A stretch of DNA of 54,408 nucleotides from a virus. Positions 51,401 to 54,408 of the stretch are shown one piece after another. The stretch is taken from positions 1 to 54,408 of IMG/VR virus record IMGVR_UViG_3300044616_001184; one strand, 5' to 3'. A program made the position numbers and the translations under genes. The notes beneath the pieces are model-generated. The model searched no databases and was not told the origin of the DNA. It saw only the letters and a program-made list of their open reading frames with translations. Every line of letters begins with the position of its first letter. Within the stretch, counting starts at the first letter, position 1.

Positions 51401-53095
51401 GGAGAAAGTTCTCCTCAGTCAACCTTTTATGCTACTCAACAACAAGCTCAACAACAACAATTTGATACTACTTTCCAAAAACAAAAAGAACAAGCTGAAG
51501 ATTTAGCTCCTGGCCTAGGAACAAGTTACGAAAGAGCAGAAAACTTGTCTCAGACAACATATACAGCAGCTACTATGGCAGCTTTCGAAGAAATTGGTTT
51601 TGGATTATTCACTAGCAAGCCTAATGTAAGAAAATTTAGTACCACAGAGAATAATAAATTTGCATATAATAATCGCAGAGTTGATAATGTATTAAATGGA
51701 AAACCTGAATACCAAGGACTTAGTCGATCAATAGTAGGAGAATTTCCACCAAAACCCCCAGTAACCTCACCATCTGCTGTTCAGCAACCAACAACATTGA
51801 TGGATATTCCAACAGGAGGTAACGGAACCAGACTAGTAGGTACAAGTCCAACAGGATTTAATAATCCTACAAAGCCGTCATCATGGAATGGTGCTTCACA
51901 GCCACCATCAGGCCCTACTACGACTCAGTTAAATGAATTACAGACCAGAAACCTTATGAGCAATGACCAGCCATTTGGTGCTCCTATAGAATTACCTGCT
52001 GATCTTTCCCCAACATTTCTTAGTCAACCAGTACCATCTTCTGTTACTTCCACGACAGGAGCAACAACAATACCCGTCCCTTCTCCAGCAACCCCAACAA
52101 CGGCAACAGCAGCAAAGACGGCAACAGTACCAAAAGTGACAACAGCAGCAGCAAAGACACCAAAGACAAAAACAAATGCTCGTGTAGCTGGTAAAAAAGT
52201 TGCAGCTTGGTTGGATAGCATATCTTCTGGAGAAGTTACAGTAGGAGGTGTTAAGTTAGGAGGAGGTAAATTATCAAAAGAGACAGCAGAAAAAGTAGCA
52301 AGTTATGGACAATTTATTGGAGATAATGTACCACTAGTTCGACCAGTTTCTAGGTTTCTTGGTTCTGTGCTAGGAACCAAAAAAGGCTTGACTACCTTGG
52401 CGACAGGAGCAGGATTACCAGCTGGCTATAACTATGCATTCCCAAACAAAGAAAAAACACCACAAAACAAAGCTTCTGGAGGTATAGTTTATGCTAGTAA
52501 TGGAGCCCTAATAGAAGCTAAACAGTTTGGTAGCGATAGTGTTCCAGCAATGCTAACACCCGGAGAATTTGTTGTTAATCGCCAATCAGCCCAGAGATTT
52601 ATGCCAGTATTAAATGCTATTAATAGTGGCCATTATGCTCATGGAGGAGTAGTAAAGTATCTGGCCGATGGAGGAATTGTTCAACCTAAGTATCTGAAAG
52701 ACGCTGGAATGGTTAATAATAATATAACTAATATGTCGTCTCAGAGCGGTGTATTAACCAGTACATCAGCAAATCAGAGTCAGCCAGTTATGGCTAAACC
52801 GGCCTGGGTTGATGAATTTGCTAGTAGACTTGAACAGAGCGGGGCCGTATTTAATCAAGGAGCATCAAGAGTGGTAGAAGGCGCTAATACAATATCATCT
52901 GCTGGACAAGACATCGCAAATGCCCAACCTACGCTAACTCTTGGAGGTAATGTTAATATTGGCAATGCTAATCAAGTTATCGAACAAAGTTTGGCTGGTA
53001 TGATGCCAATAGCCCAGTCTGCTGGACAAATGGGTCGAGAAGGAGCAAGACAAGACTCAAAGAAACAATGGATGGATAGAACAGGTGACGCATAA
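33413..53095 (+). CDS. Giant modular tape measure protein with embedded enzyme domains (6560 aa)
   Basis: The tail length ruler and DNA-channel protein, enlarged to 6560 residues. Residues about 130-500 are the conserved tape measure core (VRRFAAFSAVTSVIFG, DFDKELVRLQQVTGES, TRESAETIATGLRTIFTRVQ, VVRAIVKVADAVKGVLPVLA). Inserted modules follow: two PD-(D/E)XK-like signatures (697-708; 1791-1815), an ADP-ribosyltransferase-like domain (about 855-1010), a P-loop (1094-1101), a nucleotidyltransferase (1252-1397), an HExxH metallopeptidase (2139-2143) and a GNAT-like domain (about 2607-2760). Many borders carry GG..IQKF..GG linkers. TPGEF repeats lie at 538, 4157, 5201 and 6356, and two degenerate ones near 2790 and 2842. 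Ala-rich hydrophobic segments (about 3322-3395) could insert in a membrane during DNA entry. An EF-hand-like loop covers 5368-5379. Continuous reading frame, AAAGGA site before the ATG. Confidence 0.92.
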   Translation: MAANGFNLTAQINLRGPSNIGVVVADIKKQIGSINANLNVTISANAAKNVTQLNNGLQALNQTFKNVQASATSAATAIAQFNAAVGNTKISSYQNNINSSITATQKLGQSQAQTAKAISTSSSEMEEFGKQAGLAVRRFAAFSAVTSVIFGVTNSVSKGISAFIDFDKELVRLQQVTGESASGLSFLQNTITSLSTNLGVGSAELLNVSSTLAQAGLSARDTEKALKALALSSLAPSFDSMNETVEGSIALMRQFGIGAGDLTKALGSVNAVAAKFAVEASDIISAIQRTGGVFASASKGVSEGTQALNEFVAVFTSVRATTRESAETIATGLRTIFTRVQREGTIDALKEYGVNLTDLNGKFVGAYKAVELLSKGLNSIDPRDLKFSRIVEELGGFRQIGKVIPLIQEFGTAQQALSVAQSGQNSLTTDAVKAQLSLANQISKVREEFLALFREIGASNTFQNMATGALQVVRAIVKVADAVKGVLPVLAVLGISKGLDSLIKFGSGLYTGIRKGPDNKSGGFAQGGPVRYFATGGLVPGSGNSDSVNARLTPGEFVMRKSAVSSIGADNLRTMNQGGLAAAQQSQVKRINKYAGGNIVTQIGGVPATTTVIKGKDNTNVGFENDFYNINADKKIIKIVYNKKDKKFRADRKLIDVSDVNNLIYNNPKSFETWENIAAQVLGATRLNEQDPNYPIDLIKGKKLYDAKFRPESGFKERDAALKALSHRLEQTDSGFKYNQSNKTIKLSKFLGKTTRPERDDFQDPGSITYVYPEFKDIPTNLKSIEEGMRIRRSQAENLPDEGAGYFARKAVSAIGDSKYISGNKNIINLISMPKKNKSDGGIIQKFGIGGSPDAISTYKASSMKLNRSLMLGTPLTKEEQKNVKDLKKQTTDKLPKQLYSGIGENRLNIIKNQVGDKWQESKGKTFSLPGFLSTSSDSSIAIEFARQGLLTILTNSKRKGIDTNKRVNTDYDLEKEFILPPNSKFKVLKTEQSQSAVRPGSSLMKEKVNLDVQQLASGGMIQKFDIGGEAKAIRRIGIIDSDVLRQTVNADKVAEGMKLIGSESIKDYTIQLAKLGVQKRKSGDLKKFRVIAGAAGSGKSSLATGVSANDNATLRQTIRSHIITPQDLDNVDEVLTITANVSDAKLEAYLRDADRTYTISSDTKAEQNLVADNKDSRDITGKLLYDREPGRTKGVSTDFGIEQATLMDELGSKNVVLGRKEDAQGNLTNRFRRKRGDELPEIVQAEGFYTGGFSPPTRGHRGAFDTLLENVMAKNPNATIEDILVSVAPNVAMVEGKEGLAHAARYGIFDADFRSLLADINFKGAMISSDTQPTGGILPKVMEVPSKNNRRKFARLKGAMAITSGKEQGALGKYDRAGIEVTDIPRIEDISATTVRELLFSQNYAELDKIVNPEIGAILKGNQPQLKNRSVMVPVLLEEINKIAEINKILANQKADDILANAPGGPYTNITKKLKAEHPEIAAQVKAIRDDRDAFKKSASGAKSHSIIRQLASTYPEIYGIDPSRRSATTAATISAEDARSHIGDRVKSLLPEGTEAPESSLLESIKQNVTKQLAAPKGSGTLPTDSKTITRAFLNLPIPSDPTFGIFAGKTIDPGIVKKVWRQTYPGLSEDKTAGYIAVKEWLETQYNARTGAKTEELSQAIQESKMVGLVGMLPIGHERLSGPFTWMLGKNAAGEDVSVTASILERGLGKKYEEEIKAAQRHAEQGSELLASGLASKTKTGPVSLRSLTKDQLETLGQGNIEGAYIEQALARLWANLDNVSTRTRPIDYPDGLGESAELFPGISPTMPTEVKRTINSDSRSDAIEEFQRYFRLINGVPEPKQLKEAKTQKEVVKALAEGGEVQNFMAGGVADEARKPKAAKTKKPKEVFGTGETTFPSRISKKYAEEEYSASERSRAKLAWDKNPKDERIMIDDEKVKESFQQPFDRERFASSFKEKISRDSLFARMSDFAKFVGLPQEDLATALPLQLDFGASKRGGGLGMFAAAEFSKGAAGVRPYEGYDLSKFGYGEKEKQEVYGLDKLITAKEKEIKKIRKTPTETFDDGSFSFDSDAFQKAYIELDSLKNRFFRLKDLKREAEKSALTEQNSVSSATGRGTVSFAPSMGYSSDTKNSTLYHEMTHQLFEGLRTRSAESFDKYRSRVSSLFSGDNDDLADAFDSLTAGGGYTSADVVYGRSYKSNNLSQVLSSYYRQNLDSSRGATPIPEDLTKNLAVLNTQSTAAKRAREYRPINPKVNEALLQSGEKFGITQEKINRMEDNGKEEFLTTLIEKAPQLDQNLQGILDSTLTELLAGAGIQRQKYAMGGMVRLSEGGSPDQAPKLIQRGGFKYNLEDIIKAGFTEEQFMKQIPVPGGYGEQWQIGGMGEGSIPMPPLLKPYKAPPSAIQDKFAGAQMAREDRIASALRKDGRIVRDYEGRTRDEKEWRKNRGYNLGGLIQKFGAGGRPSRGVDVDKEFMENPTQSPFKDKVISKKLGPEVYDLEKSSGLSRGQFQQAYEYAKMMDFTREEFEKDLARRRMLEEQKARIKTNPSDMAKQLMPQTKPLRPDLRALADSLRDKNNDIGYRPSALEVIAQARTDIKNARGLAIGGVAEPEQKKEKKYGKISITEDGTMINAGYFKDNTRSGYATAYKMRDNLYYVGLSSATSGYGPRLYDVLMEAATEKGAMLTSDRSMVSGDAKKVWEYYFNNRSDVKKTPLKPSEWTRNDSLIDPKLYGKEETWPPATDPAWILQSGYSKSPNLINGPDVVRPSTKPDSRAMALSYFSARTPKFASGGTVPALVSNGEAYVPPTVAKRIGYSTLNRMNQADRNGMSRFSDGGISVFKGPGTGTSDSIPVTLPVGSFIIREAATKALGFSSGGSVGIQKFATGGTATDYIISKKEEKETKTAELDTLKKQASTETGSAKVLLESKIKAVEKTLEDLDKEIETASKEFTDLSKTVDDASKAQKQRQDTLNAAQVNLVDKLKGYSFGGTKFEDLNDSQKQQVIEKAQKGDYTTSTGKDRFETENKAIRRAQGKLDTATRVKEEAETDKSAKFGDAKTTQDVKNRSLTSAELQDKRQQDDKFFEYKGRKEGTTTASYKYGLAKQLGQSAYQIQDKDQYAGRKQEMAYDLSTKRNKLSGLGNTLEQAKADVAATTAGTPEADAANTRLADATSRLDAEVEAIAKSMRDLNPTLENVDENARAVANALAAGDLDAAQKKMIESLGDVPEEAEAMKIAMQRMADQLGVDVGTLEREFGSGAGAKTLDRQKFIASREGQRFGVMAEMAPDLAKRFSESRAGKFGGNVSDFISGKGGAYSQAFAKMGGMTTLNMGIAAAPGLVQKAMGDPTSSQGAATYAGAQGAASTLGAGLQLAAKTGPFAPFVAAGAAVAALATAFKDGRNAFIEFEKNLRSQNIQRALEGTASGFEALGRDAKDLAAQRQVSEKLVTAGKEAEASTNIDQTVPKAFFVNLLDSMGIMGGGKDSVDRSKILEKEGTLAYLSSLDVFGGTSQRRAYTAAMIPEQAQTNAKQYSEIATQSKQLIEVKGRAGQTFSDVKASPEYASLAKNIALSNIAVQEQILAIDNSTSYRTAADREAAKEAIIRAHADKEISKMMLASDRARAAADLEKTSRSFTMSFKRLFENMEASVNRTNAELAKFNNALDSNVAAMTGSGKNSTNTELESLEVLKNPKAYSQERVDSANNKAGSIFGFDSQIVSGLSGLGEKLETSLLSSINSTISKNPGASDTKIVMDLEKSIGDQVSGLSLPKDLSKQLTKEIASAVGDLRKEGTKKIDIDQLTDRIPGLKNAIDSAKNAQNASVAALQNWQNNLNNYAEALNRSADMEMQAADLRRKANDIAIEGAMSLGQALGKNYGADIGTKLRDQKVGGMTGGLTSPTDIRNRMDDLNSQRQRQEAEVKLSKNESVGGNKNAIQNVINNENALKQTNVQLRQTGAALKVLAESGSAASAALNAIQEAQRKQQGKVGLIEKLVTSGPEELFNFNKSLTSLQRMSAGQVVPQTAEERRDTLSTLNDITPLLGDGKQANNIKANVLESMLKDSGVGVSTQFKEILNALRNPESDNETQQAIKVYQQAIDVQTQANEMLAQINSELANDIAKTTADAIKTALTGVTLNFNKEQLDDIAKGVRAPVTVAEPKALGGVIYAAAGTMVDFKPQGTDTVPAMLTPGEFVVNRTATANNLGLLHSINSGKTSYYADGGYVSNISKSDFGSSGTTVTDKEYPVLGTWNNTKMMIGYDNVQVMPFFQTKQSFPLSELANNSFSYKKGSSKEFSTDSYMLGAGQPISATTKTLRVSGGADNRLYSSSSGSPGSVRPVSMMTVVDADNAEADVLRQQSKEIEKNKIEAYQKRLEELESNLPSSFEVKDDFYNMGDGPIFYPTMQKAKQLSGNFKPKVTVTNTTAGGYTAQLQFDSLAHSLSDAKFGPFYGDIDKDVNQQSLPDYYIEGGIYKSLFASNVGETSSKMSSIRASLGVNPFALPITDQQDYVNRLFQIFDRVKTAKKNLLTDQAKSKSDKDIEAASFYAKLDKIYKGTIVSEVFKGDSIDLEPFTSEDALVVYSTSLDNWNNKYIKDIEDMTKHTDKFRDLEYFGKDPAKRAINITPEENGLLTGPTKEFAWIGGGDFEFAESAQKAMNAEVEQNKDKLGGVGSSKQNTGKILLQQPDVKLPYDLSYLEYTNSAGVGGSSSIAPNEKVYWVQPVESELSVFANLKEKASKLFIRDAGMKNNEPISQVRDLLNADPAVNKYFDSLKQYGIEDSRTKALETGINDKTVDIRADFLKPTAFGDFTSFREAYNGTISLRIGDYLRSSAKAISSKLNKDSKDQAKKKMKNSTNDAESLEDKQYPGASLAMILGAQSLFSSGGQFELPDILGNGWFHPTLDSQYKSIYDVDLGTLRAYMGNLSQVFDSKVQRINQVMSRIPDSYRDQAVAGLTNLYGATNAFKAISDGDTSSLMGLFGKADFQNQTPQGDPAMNRKAIELFQSLGMGVRMAGVGTEQFTKDQKRQRENELKGVKINNDGSSSNETKEISPEQLPKTYQELFNLAINPYNEFPNRDSRKGLIQEFISAVPTARDPGTNSLLFGPQTGAMFGTALTDLQSWYGGGRGGWLGSDYLTEQGTADVTDAASGEPKSYDTRLTELEAVKNDALYQDASAGYKHIGGKEKFNTDLPDFDYYKDKAPLYRQTGGMIYASQGTLVNFEPRGTDTVPAMLTPGEFVINRRATQEHLPLLEAINNGGIKGFSEGGVVYLAGGGMAQQQTKEERQAQFQQRKAAREEYLAQAKEQRQDEYRERKQQRDAIAAARREGFRARENALRQGYPVGEANMMAQQSMANSYQSSMEALASSTIDGVNYDPNLDGKISDTERNSADVTRSLRSLSMKDRRILGTISDPDKKEEMAKQLMSPDMYAIRERAMTQINNKKYETLKDRLKLKGEDSLSPQDVAFLARHEAKTKASEENIKAQLAMLTRDQELGKHLAQNGKAYIAKAGSMVKDLLDKALGRNTTPTTATAKNEAETTKETENASRVESRTSATVPVPVTPTPNQEASDTKKEKEATEQKEVKPAPATDSTTYRGPTPTAAGLQRERQRQLDLAYADRAEMRKEKLLETIAREGAWDVNAYDSAYRRLMKSGTPTKERWKTEDFRRAIEKELMDRDPTYSRRQWKDAAAPSTHYTQSPEYKDKQAKKEKDREVKGPYAPGLPGAIDKAADQVMTGVVLPITETVAGAATVLRSGSGPEMDKKLKENREALGADARLAEDEKRKLIGADQNIFGGNVGDKAQVAYMELPETEQKEYLRLRKRAQKGMGAKDYARLDYFQKSLGVPVQQREVIPRGYETDVEIPTKAKTDSTAAKMMDMRNQSLPLLGSSQYVESLPGAFEEGATLGTVLTKESSAYADRAKETAIGTGEVVTGTAKAAAGTTVGVIAHGASAITLPGSEGQAMLRAFGDSALETANLGLTQVQLGAARGVGKNIVDPALAMTYGESSPQSTFYATQQQAQQQQFDTTFQKQKEQAEDLAPGLGTSYERAENLSQTTYTAATMAAFEEIGFGLFTSKPNVRKFSTTENNKFAYNNRRVDNVLNGKPEYQGLSRSIVGEFPPKPPVTSPSAVQQPTTLMDIPTGGNGTRLVGTSPTGFNNPTKPSSWNGASQPPSGPTTTQLNELQTRNLMSNDQPFGAPIELPADLSPTFLSQPVPSSVTSTTGATTIPVPSPATPTTATAAKTATVPKVTTAAAKTPKTKTNARVAGKKVAAWLDSISSGEVTVGGVKLGGGKLSKETAEKVASYGQFIGDNVPLVRPVSRFLGSVLGTKKGLTTLATGAGLPAGYNYAFPNKEKTPQNKASGGIVYASNGALIEAKQFGSDSVPAMLTPGEFVVNRQSAQRFMPVLNAINSGHYAHGGVVKYLADGGIVQPKYLKDAGMVNNNITNMSSQSGVLTSTSANQSQPVMAKPAWVDEFASRLEQSGAVFNQGASRVVEGANTISSAGQDIANAQPTLTLGGNVNIGNANQVIEQSLAGMMPIAQSAGQMGREGARQDSKKQWMDRTGDA
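35022..35110 (+). repeat. TPGEF repeat unit 1 in the tape measure gene
   Basis: Encodes GLVPGSGNSDSVNARLTPGEFVMRKSAV in pieces around residues 538-566: a Gly-rich lead, a DSV/DTV step, LTPGEFV and a basic residue. This motif is common in tape measure proteins of large phages. It lies at the junction between the core and the first inserted modules. Confidence 0.75.
35375..35600 (+). other. PD-(D/E)XK-like nuclease signature 1 (in tape measure)
   Basis: Residues about 655-730. SFETWENIAAQVLGA precedes YPIDLIKGKKLYDAKFR, giving the order Glu, Asp697, then Asp706-Ala-Lys708. This resembles the restriction-endonuclease-like core in which D...(D/E)-x-K binds the metal. Only the motif spacing was read, so the assignment is tentative. 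Confidence 0.45.
35975..36440 (+). other. ADP-ribosyltransferase-like domain (in tape measure)
   Basis: Residues about 855-1010. The domain shows LYSGIG (900), GFLSTSSD with Ser934-Thr935-Ser936, and LEKEFILPPNSKFKV with Glu975-Lys976-Glu977. This matches the order of the R-S-E class (S-T-S, then E-x-E before a PxxxxF/KV strand) of ADP-ribosylating toxins and phage Alt/Mod enzymes. The Arg expected at the first position is Ser901, so activity is uncertain. It is bounded on both sides by GG..IQKF..GG linkers. Confidence 0.65.
36500..37147 (+). other. P-loop NTPase domain (in tape measure)
   Basis: Residues about 1030-1245. A Walker A motif GAAGSGKS (1094-1101) follows the strand FRVI, as in kinase-type P-loop proteins. 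A DD-E pattern (DLDNVDEVLTIT) could hold the second acidic site. No specific kinase family was recognised. It directly precedes the nucleotidyltransferase domain, an arrangement recalling NadR-like kinase/adenylyltransferase pairs, although the order is reversed. Confidence 0.6.
37145..37690 (+). other. Nucleotidyltransferase (NMNAT/cytidylyltransferase-like) domain (in tape measure)
   Basis: Residues about 1245-1425. YTGGFSPPTRGHRGAF carries a G-x-F-x-P-x-x-x-G-H motif (Gly1252 to His1261), a variant of the HxGH motif, and ISATTVRELL (1391-1400) corresponds to the ISSTxxR motif near the end of the fold. These are the two hallmark motifs of the family that adenylates NMN or phosphopantetheine. 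The first His is replaced by Thr, as in several phage-like members. Confidence 0.65.
38645..38962 (+). other. PD-(D/E)XK-like nuclease signature 2 (in tape measure)
   Basis: Residues about 1745-1850. GAYIEQALARLW is followed by RPIDYPDGLG with Asp1791 and then by PTEVKRTIN with Glu1813-Val-Lys1815. Glu, Asp and ExK in this order match the restriction-endonuclease-like fold. It is the last part of the long module between linkers at 1018 and 1861. Confidence 0.5.
39290..40370 (+). other. HExxH metallopeptidase domain (in tape measure)
   Basis: Residues about 1960-2320. LYHEMTHQLFEGL places the zinc ligands His2139 and His2143 and the catalytic Glu2140. A third ligand is likely in the helix about 20 to 60 residues later but was not pinned down. 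The domain is bounded by linkers at 1861 and 2324. It could process the tape measure, host proteins, or wall peptides. Confidence 0.65.
41231..41690 (+). other. GNAT-like acetyltransferase fold domain (in tape measure)
   Basis: Residues about 2607-2760. YYVGLSSATSGYGPRLYDVL (about 2655-2674) resembles the glycine-containing pyrophosphate-binding turn and helix of GNAT folds. It is followed by LTSDRSMVSGDAKKVWEYYF, a block found with this fold in phage proteins. Catalytic ability is unknown. Confidence 0.45.
41783..42035 (+). repeat. Degenerate TPGEF repeat units 2 and 3
   Basis: Two adjacent degenerate copies around residues 2790-2875: GGTVPALVSNGEAYVPPTVAK and GPGTGTSDSIPVTLPVGSF. They keep the DS-x-P and G-E/S-F/Y core and the Arg/Lys-Ile/Ala step after it. 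They mark the end of the enzyme-bearing half of the tape measure. Confidence 0.55.
45883..46000 (+). repeat. TPGEF repeat unit 4
   Basis: Residues about 4157-4195, GGVIYAAAGTMVDFKPQG then TDTVPAMLTPGEFVVNR. Nearly identical to units 5 and 6, which share GG-x-I/V-Y-A-x-x-G, the D-(S/T)-V-P-A-M-L-T-P-G-E-F-V core and N-R. Confidence 0.8.
49014..49125 (+). repeat. TPGEF repeat unit 5
   Basis: Residues about 5201-5238, GGMIYASQGTLVNFEPRG then TDTVPAMLTPGEFVINR. The DNA also stays similar to unit 4 in the core, indicating relatively recent duplication or strong constraint. Confidence 0.8.
49514..49549 (+). other. EF-hand-like calcium loop (in tape measure)
   Basis: Residues 5368-5379 read DPNLDGKISDTE, matching the EF-hand loop pattern D-x-N-x-D-G-x-I-x-x-x-E at all key positions. 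It is a single loop in a charged helical region, so pairing with another loop or a dockerin-like use is not shown. Confidence 0.55.
52479..52590 (+). repeat. TPGEF repeat unit 6
   Basis: Residues about 6356-6393, GGIVYASNGALIEAKQFG then SDSVPAMLTPGEFVVNR. It lies close to the C-terminal end, following an Ala/Gly-rich hydrophobic stretch. Confidence 0.8.
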
Positions 53096-53114
53096 CTAAC
53101 CAAGGTAAAATATT

Positions 53115-54408
53115 ATGATAAATAATCCCATTAATATAATTGATAATGTATATTGCAAATTTCATTGTGTTAATAATGATTTTGTGATTGGCGCAGGCAT
53201 AGGGGGATACAACTCCTTATCGTCATCAGATGTTGGTAAAACAATTTCTTACTTGGCTCGAAACATCAATAAAAACTTAGATTCAGAATGGGAAATTGGA
53301 ATAGGACAGGTTTTTGCAGTTGATAGCTTCCTAATTGTTCGCAGAGAAAAGGTCTTATCCTCTTCTAACCAGAATGAAACCGTAGCTTTCTCCAATCTAT
53401 CAGATCCATCCTTTTGTGTTATACCTAATCAGTATAATTTTCATACCGGCTTTAATAATATCATAACAAAAAACAGTGATTTTGATGTAGACACAATTAA
53501 AACAACATATTATATTGATAATACACTCAATGATGTTGTTGCTAATCTTCCTTTAGCAGCTGATAACCAAGGACTGATTGTTGAATTTAAAACCATAGAC
53601 TCCAATAACTTGGTGGTTGTTTATCCATCGGTAAACGATTCTATCGACGGTCAAGACCATCTCCTCCTCTCTTCTGCTAAACCATATACCAGATTAGCCT
53701 CTACTGGCTATGGCTGGATAGAGTTAGTTAATAATATGGTCACAATACAAGAAGATAAAGAACCTAGATCTTCCAAGTCAATACCCAGAAGAATGATGCC
53801 TCTTAGTATCGGACCACAAGGCTATCCAGGAGGAGATCCATTATCGTTACAATTTAATGCCATATCTGGTTTTGATGGATTATCTGCATATTATGTTGAA
53901 CCCAATTTATTAATTGGAGGAAATACAGTCAATACTGCCTTAGATATTATTCCATTATCTAATCATAGTGACACCATTTTTAACAATCTAAATGGATCTG
54001 GTAATTTTATTGTTCGTGGCTTACCAACAAAAAACCTACATTTCGACCCTGCTGGTAAACTAGGTATCAATATACCATCAGGACTACAACCAGCTGCTGC
54101 CCTACACATTAATAATAATGGATGTGTTGATGGCATAAGACTAGATAATAAAAACAGTTGCTATCCAGCTACCCTTACATTATTTCATAGACCTTCCACT
54201 GTACCACTAGCTAATTCAGTTGCTGCTGTTATTAATCTTTCTGGTAAAAATTCTGTAAATAACCAAGTTAATTATGTTCAATTAAAATCAAAAATTTTAA
54301 ATTCTACTATTAACTCTACTCAGGGACAATTAGTTGTTTCTTTGGAAAATAATGGTCAACAAAACGAAGTTATGCTTATTAGTCCGAATAGATTTTCTGT
54401 CGCTATTG
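53115..54408 (+). CDS. Tail fibre/baseplate-type protein, 3' end outside the window
   Basis: The frame opens at ATG 53115 after an AAGG site and stays open to the window end (431 complete codons). It starts MINNPINIIDNVYCKFHCVN. The middle contains RMMPLSIGPQGYPGGDPLSL (about 240-260), and the C-terminal visible part has GKLGINIPSGLQPAAALHIN (about 322-341). This is the phrase that recurs in phage tail fibres and chaperoned adhesins, near '...LGI...P.A.LHI'. Position after the tape measure gene matches a distal tail or fibre protein. Functional end and receptor-binding tip lie outside the window. Confidence 0.7.
   Translation, partial: MINNPINIIDNVYCKFHCVNNDFVIGAGIGGYNSLSSSDVGKTISYLARNINKNLDSEWEIGIGQVFAVDSFLIVRREKVLSSSNQNETVAFSNLSDPSFCVIPNQYNFHTGFNNIITKNSDFDVDTIKTTYYIDNTLNDVVANLPLAADNQGLIVEFKTIDSNNLVVVYPSVNDSIDGQDHLLLSSAKPYTRLASTGYGWIELVNNMVTIQEDKEPRSSKSIPRRMMPLSIGPQGYPGGDPLSLQFNAISGFDGLSAYYVEPNLLIGGNTVNTALDIIPLSNHSDTIFNNLNGSGNFIVRGLPTKNLHFDPAGKLGINIPSGLQPAAALHINNNGCVDGIRLDNKNSCYPATLTLFHRPSTVPLANSVAAVINLSGKNSVNNQVNYVQLKSKILNSTINSTQGQLVVSLENNGQQNEVMLISPNRFSVAI

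Noticed and set aside
1-54408. tRNA genes or CRISPR arrays
   Set aside because: No cloverleaf-like clusters with CCA-type ends and no regular direct repeats with unique spacers were noticed. The 66-bp elements are too few and too far apart to be CRISPR repeats.

Overview
The window is part of an AT-rich tailed double-stranded DNA phage genome (Caudoviricetes). Most of it is one rightward late block holding packaging, head, neck and tail genes in canonical order. No tail sheath gene is visible between the neck genes and the tail tube gene, so a long non-contractile (siphovirus-like) tail is the simplest reading. The host is not stated by the sequence. One clue is the leftward subtilisin-like protease: it carries an N-terminal L-E-x-K-x-L-L-S motif like the LEPR-XLL motif of secreted planctomycete proteins, plus tandem GWA-type C-terminal repeats. 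A planctomycete-like host is therefore a reasonable but unproven inference.

Layout. Positions 1-1900 hold a leftward early-type module: four tiny single genes, each with its own near-consensus sigma70 promoter and a shared A/G-rich leader, plus a fifth promoter for a gene off the left edge. Between them lie two families of repeated DNA sites: a 66-bp three-site element (three copies) and an 18-bp inverted repeat (three copies). Positions 1911-5748 are a leftward bacterial-looking set: subtilase, full-length glucosamine-6-phosphate synthase (GlmS) and a small secreted Tyr-rich protein. Positions 5955-8642 hold three rightward proteins of unknown role, one Cys-rich with a Gly-Pro-Gly spacer. 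Positions 8703-13027 hold a leftward small DNA-binding protein, then a rightward set with a sigma-like factor, an HTH/coiled-coil protein (candidate small terminase), GDP-mannose 4,6-dehydratase, an HNH nuclease and an ERCC4-type nuclease.

From 12996 the virion genes follow: large terminase, portal, prohead protease fused to a scaffold (with a good internal start for a free scaffold), a small head protein, major capsid protein, two related beta-sandwich proteins, two Mtd_N-type fibres, neck/connector proteins (one with a DUF642-like lectin domain, and one beta-sandwich protein with a proprotein-convertase P-domain), tail tube protein, tail assembly genes, a 6560-residue tape measure protein and the start of a tail fibre/baseplate gene that runs off the right edge.

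The most striking object is the tape measure gene (33413-53095, 36% of the window). Behind a normal tape-measure core it carries a string of enzyme-like modules: an ADP-ribosyltransferase-like domain, a P-loop NTPase followed by a cytidylyltransferase/NMNAT-like domain, two PD-(D/E)XK-like nuclease signatures, an HExxH metallopeptidase and a GNAT-like domain. Many of them are separated by recurring Gly-Gly...IQKF...Gly-Gly linkers and TPGEF repeats. This fits the polyvalent-protein idea: a virion protein that carries anti-host effectors into the cell.
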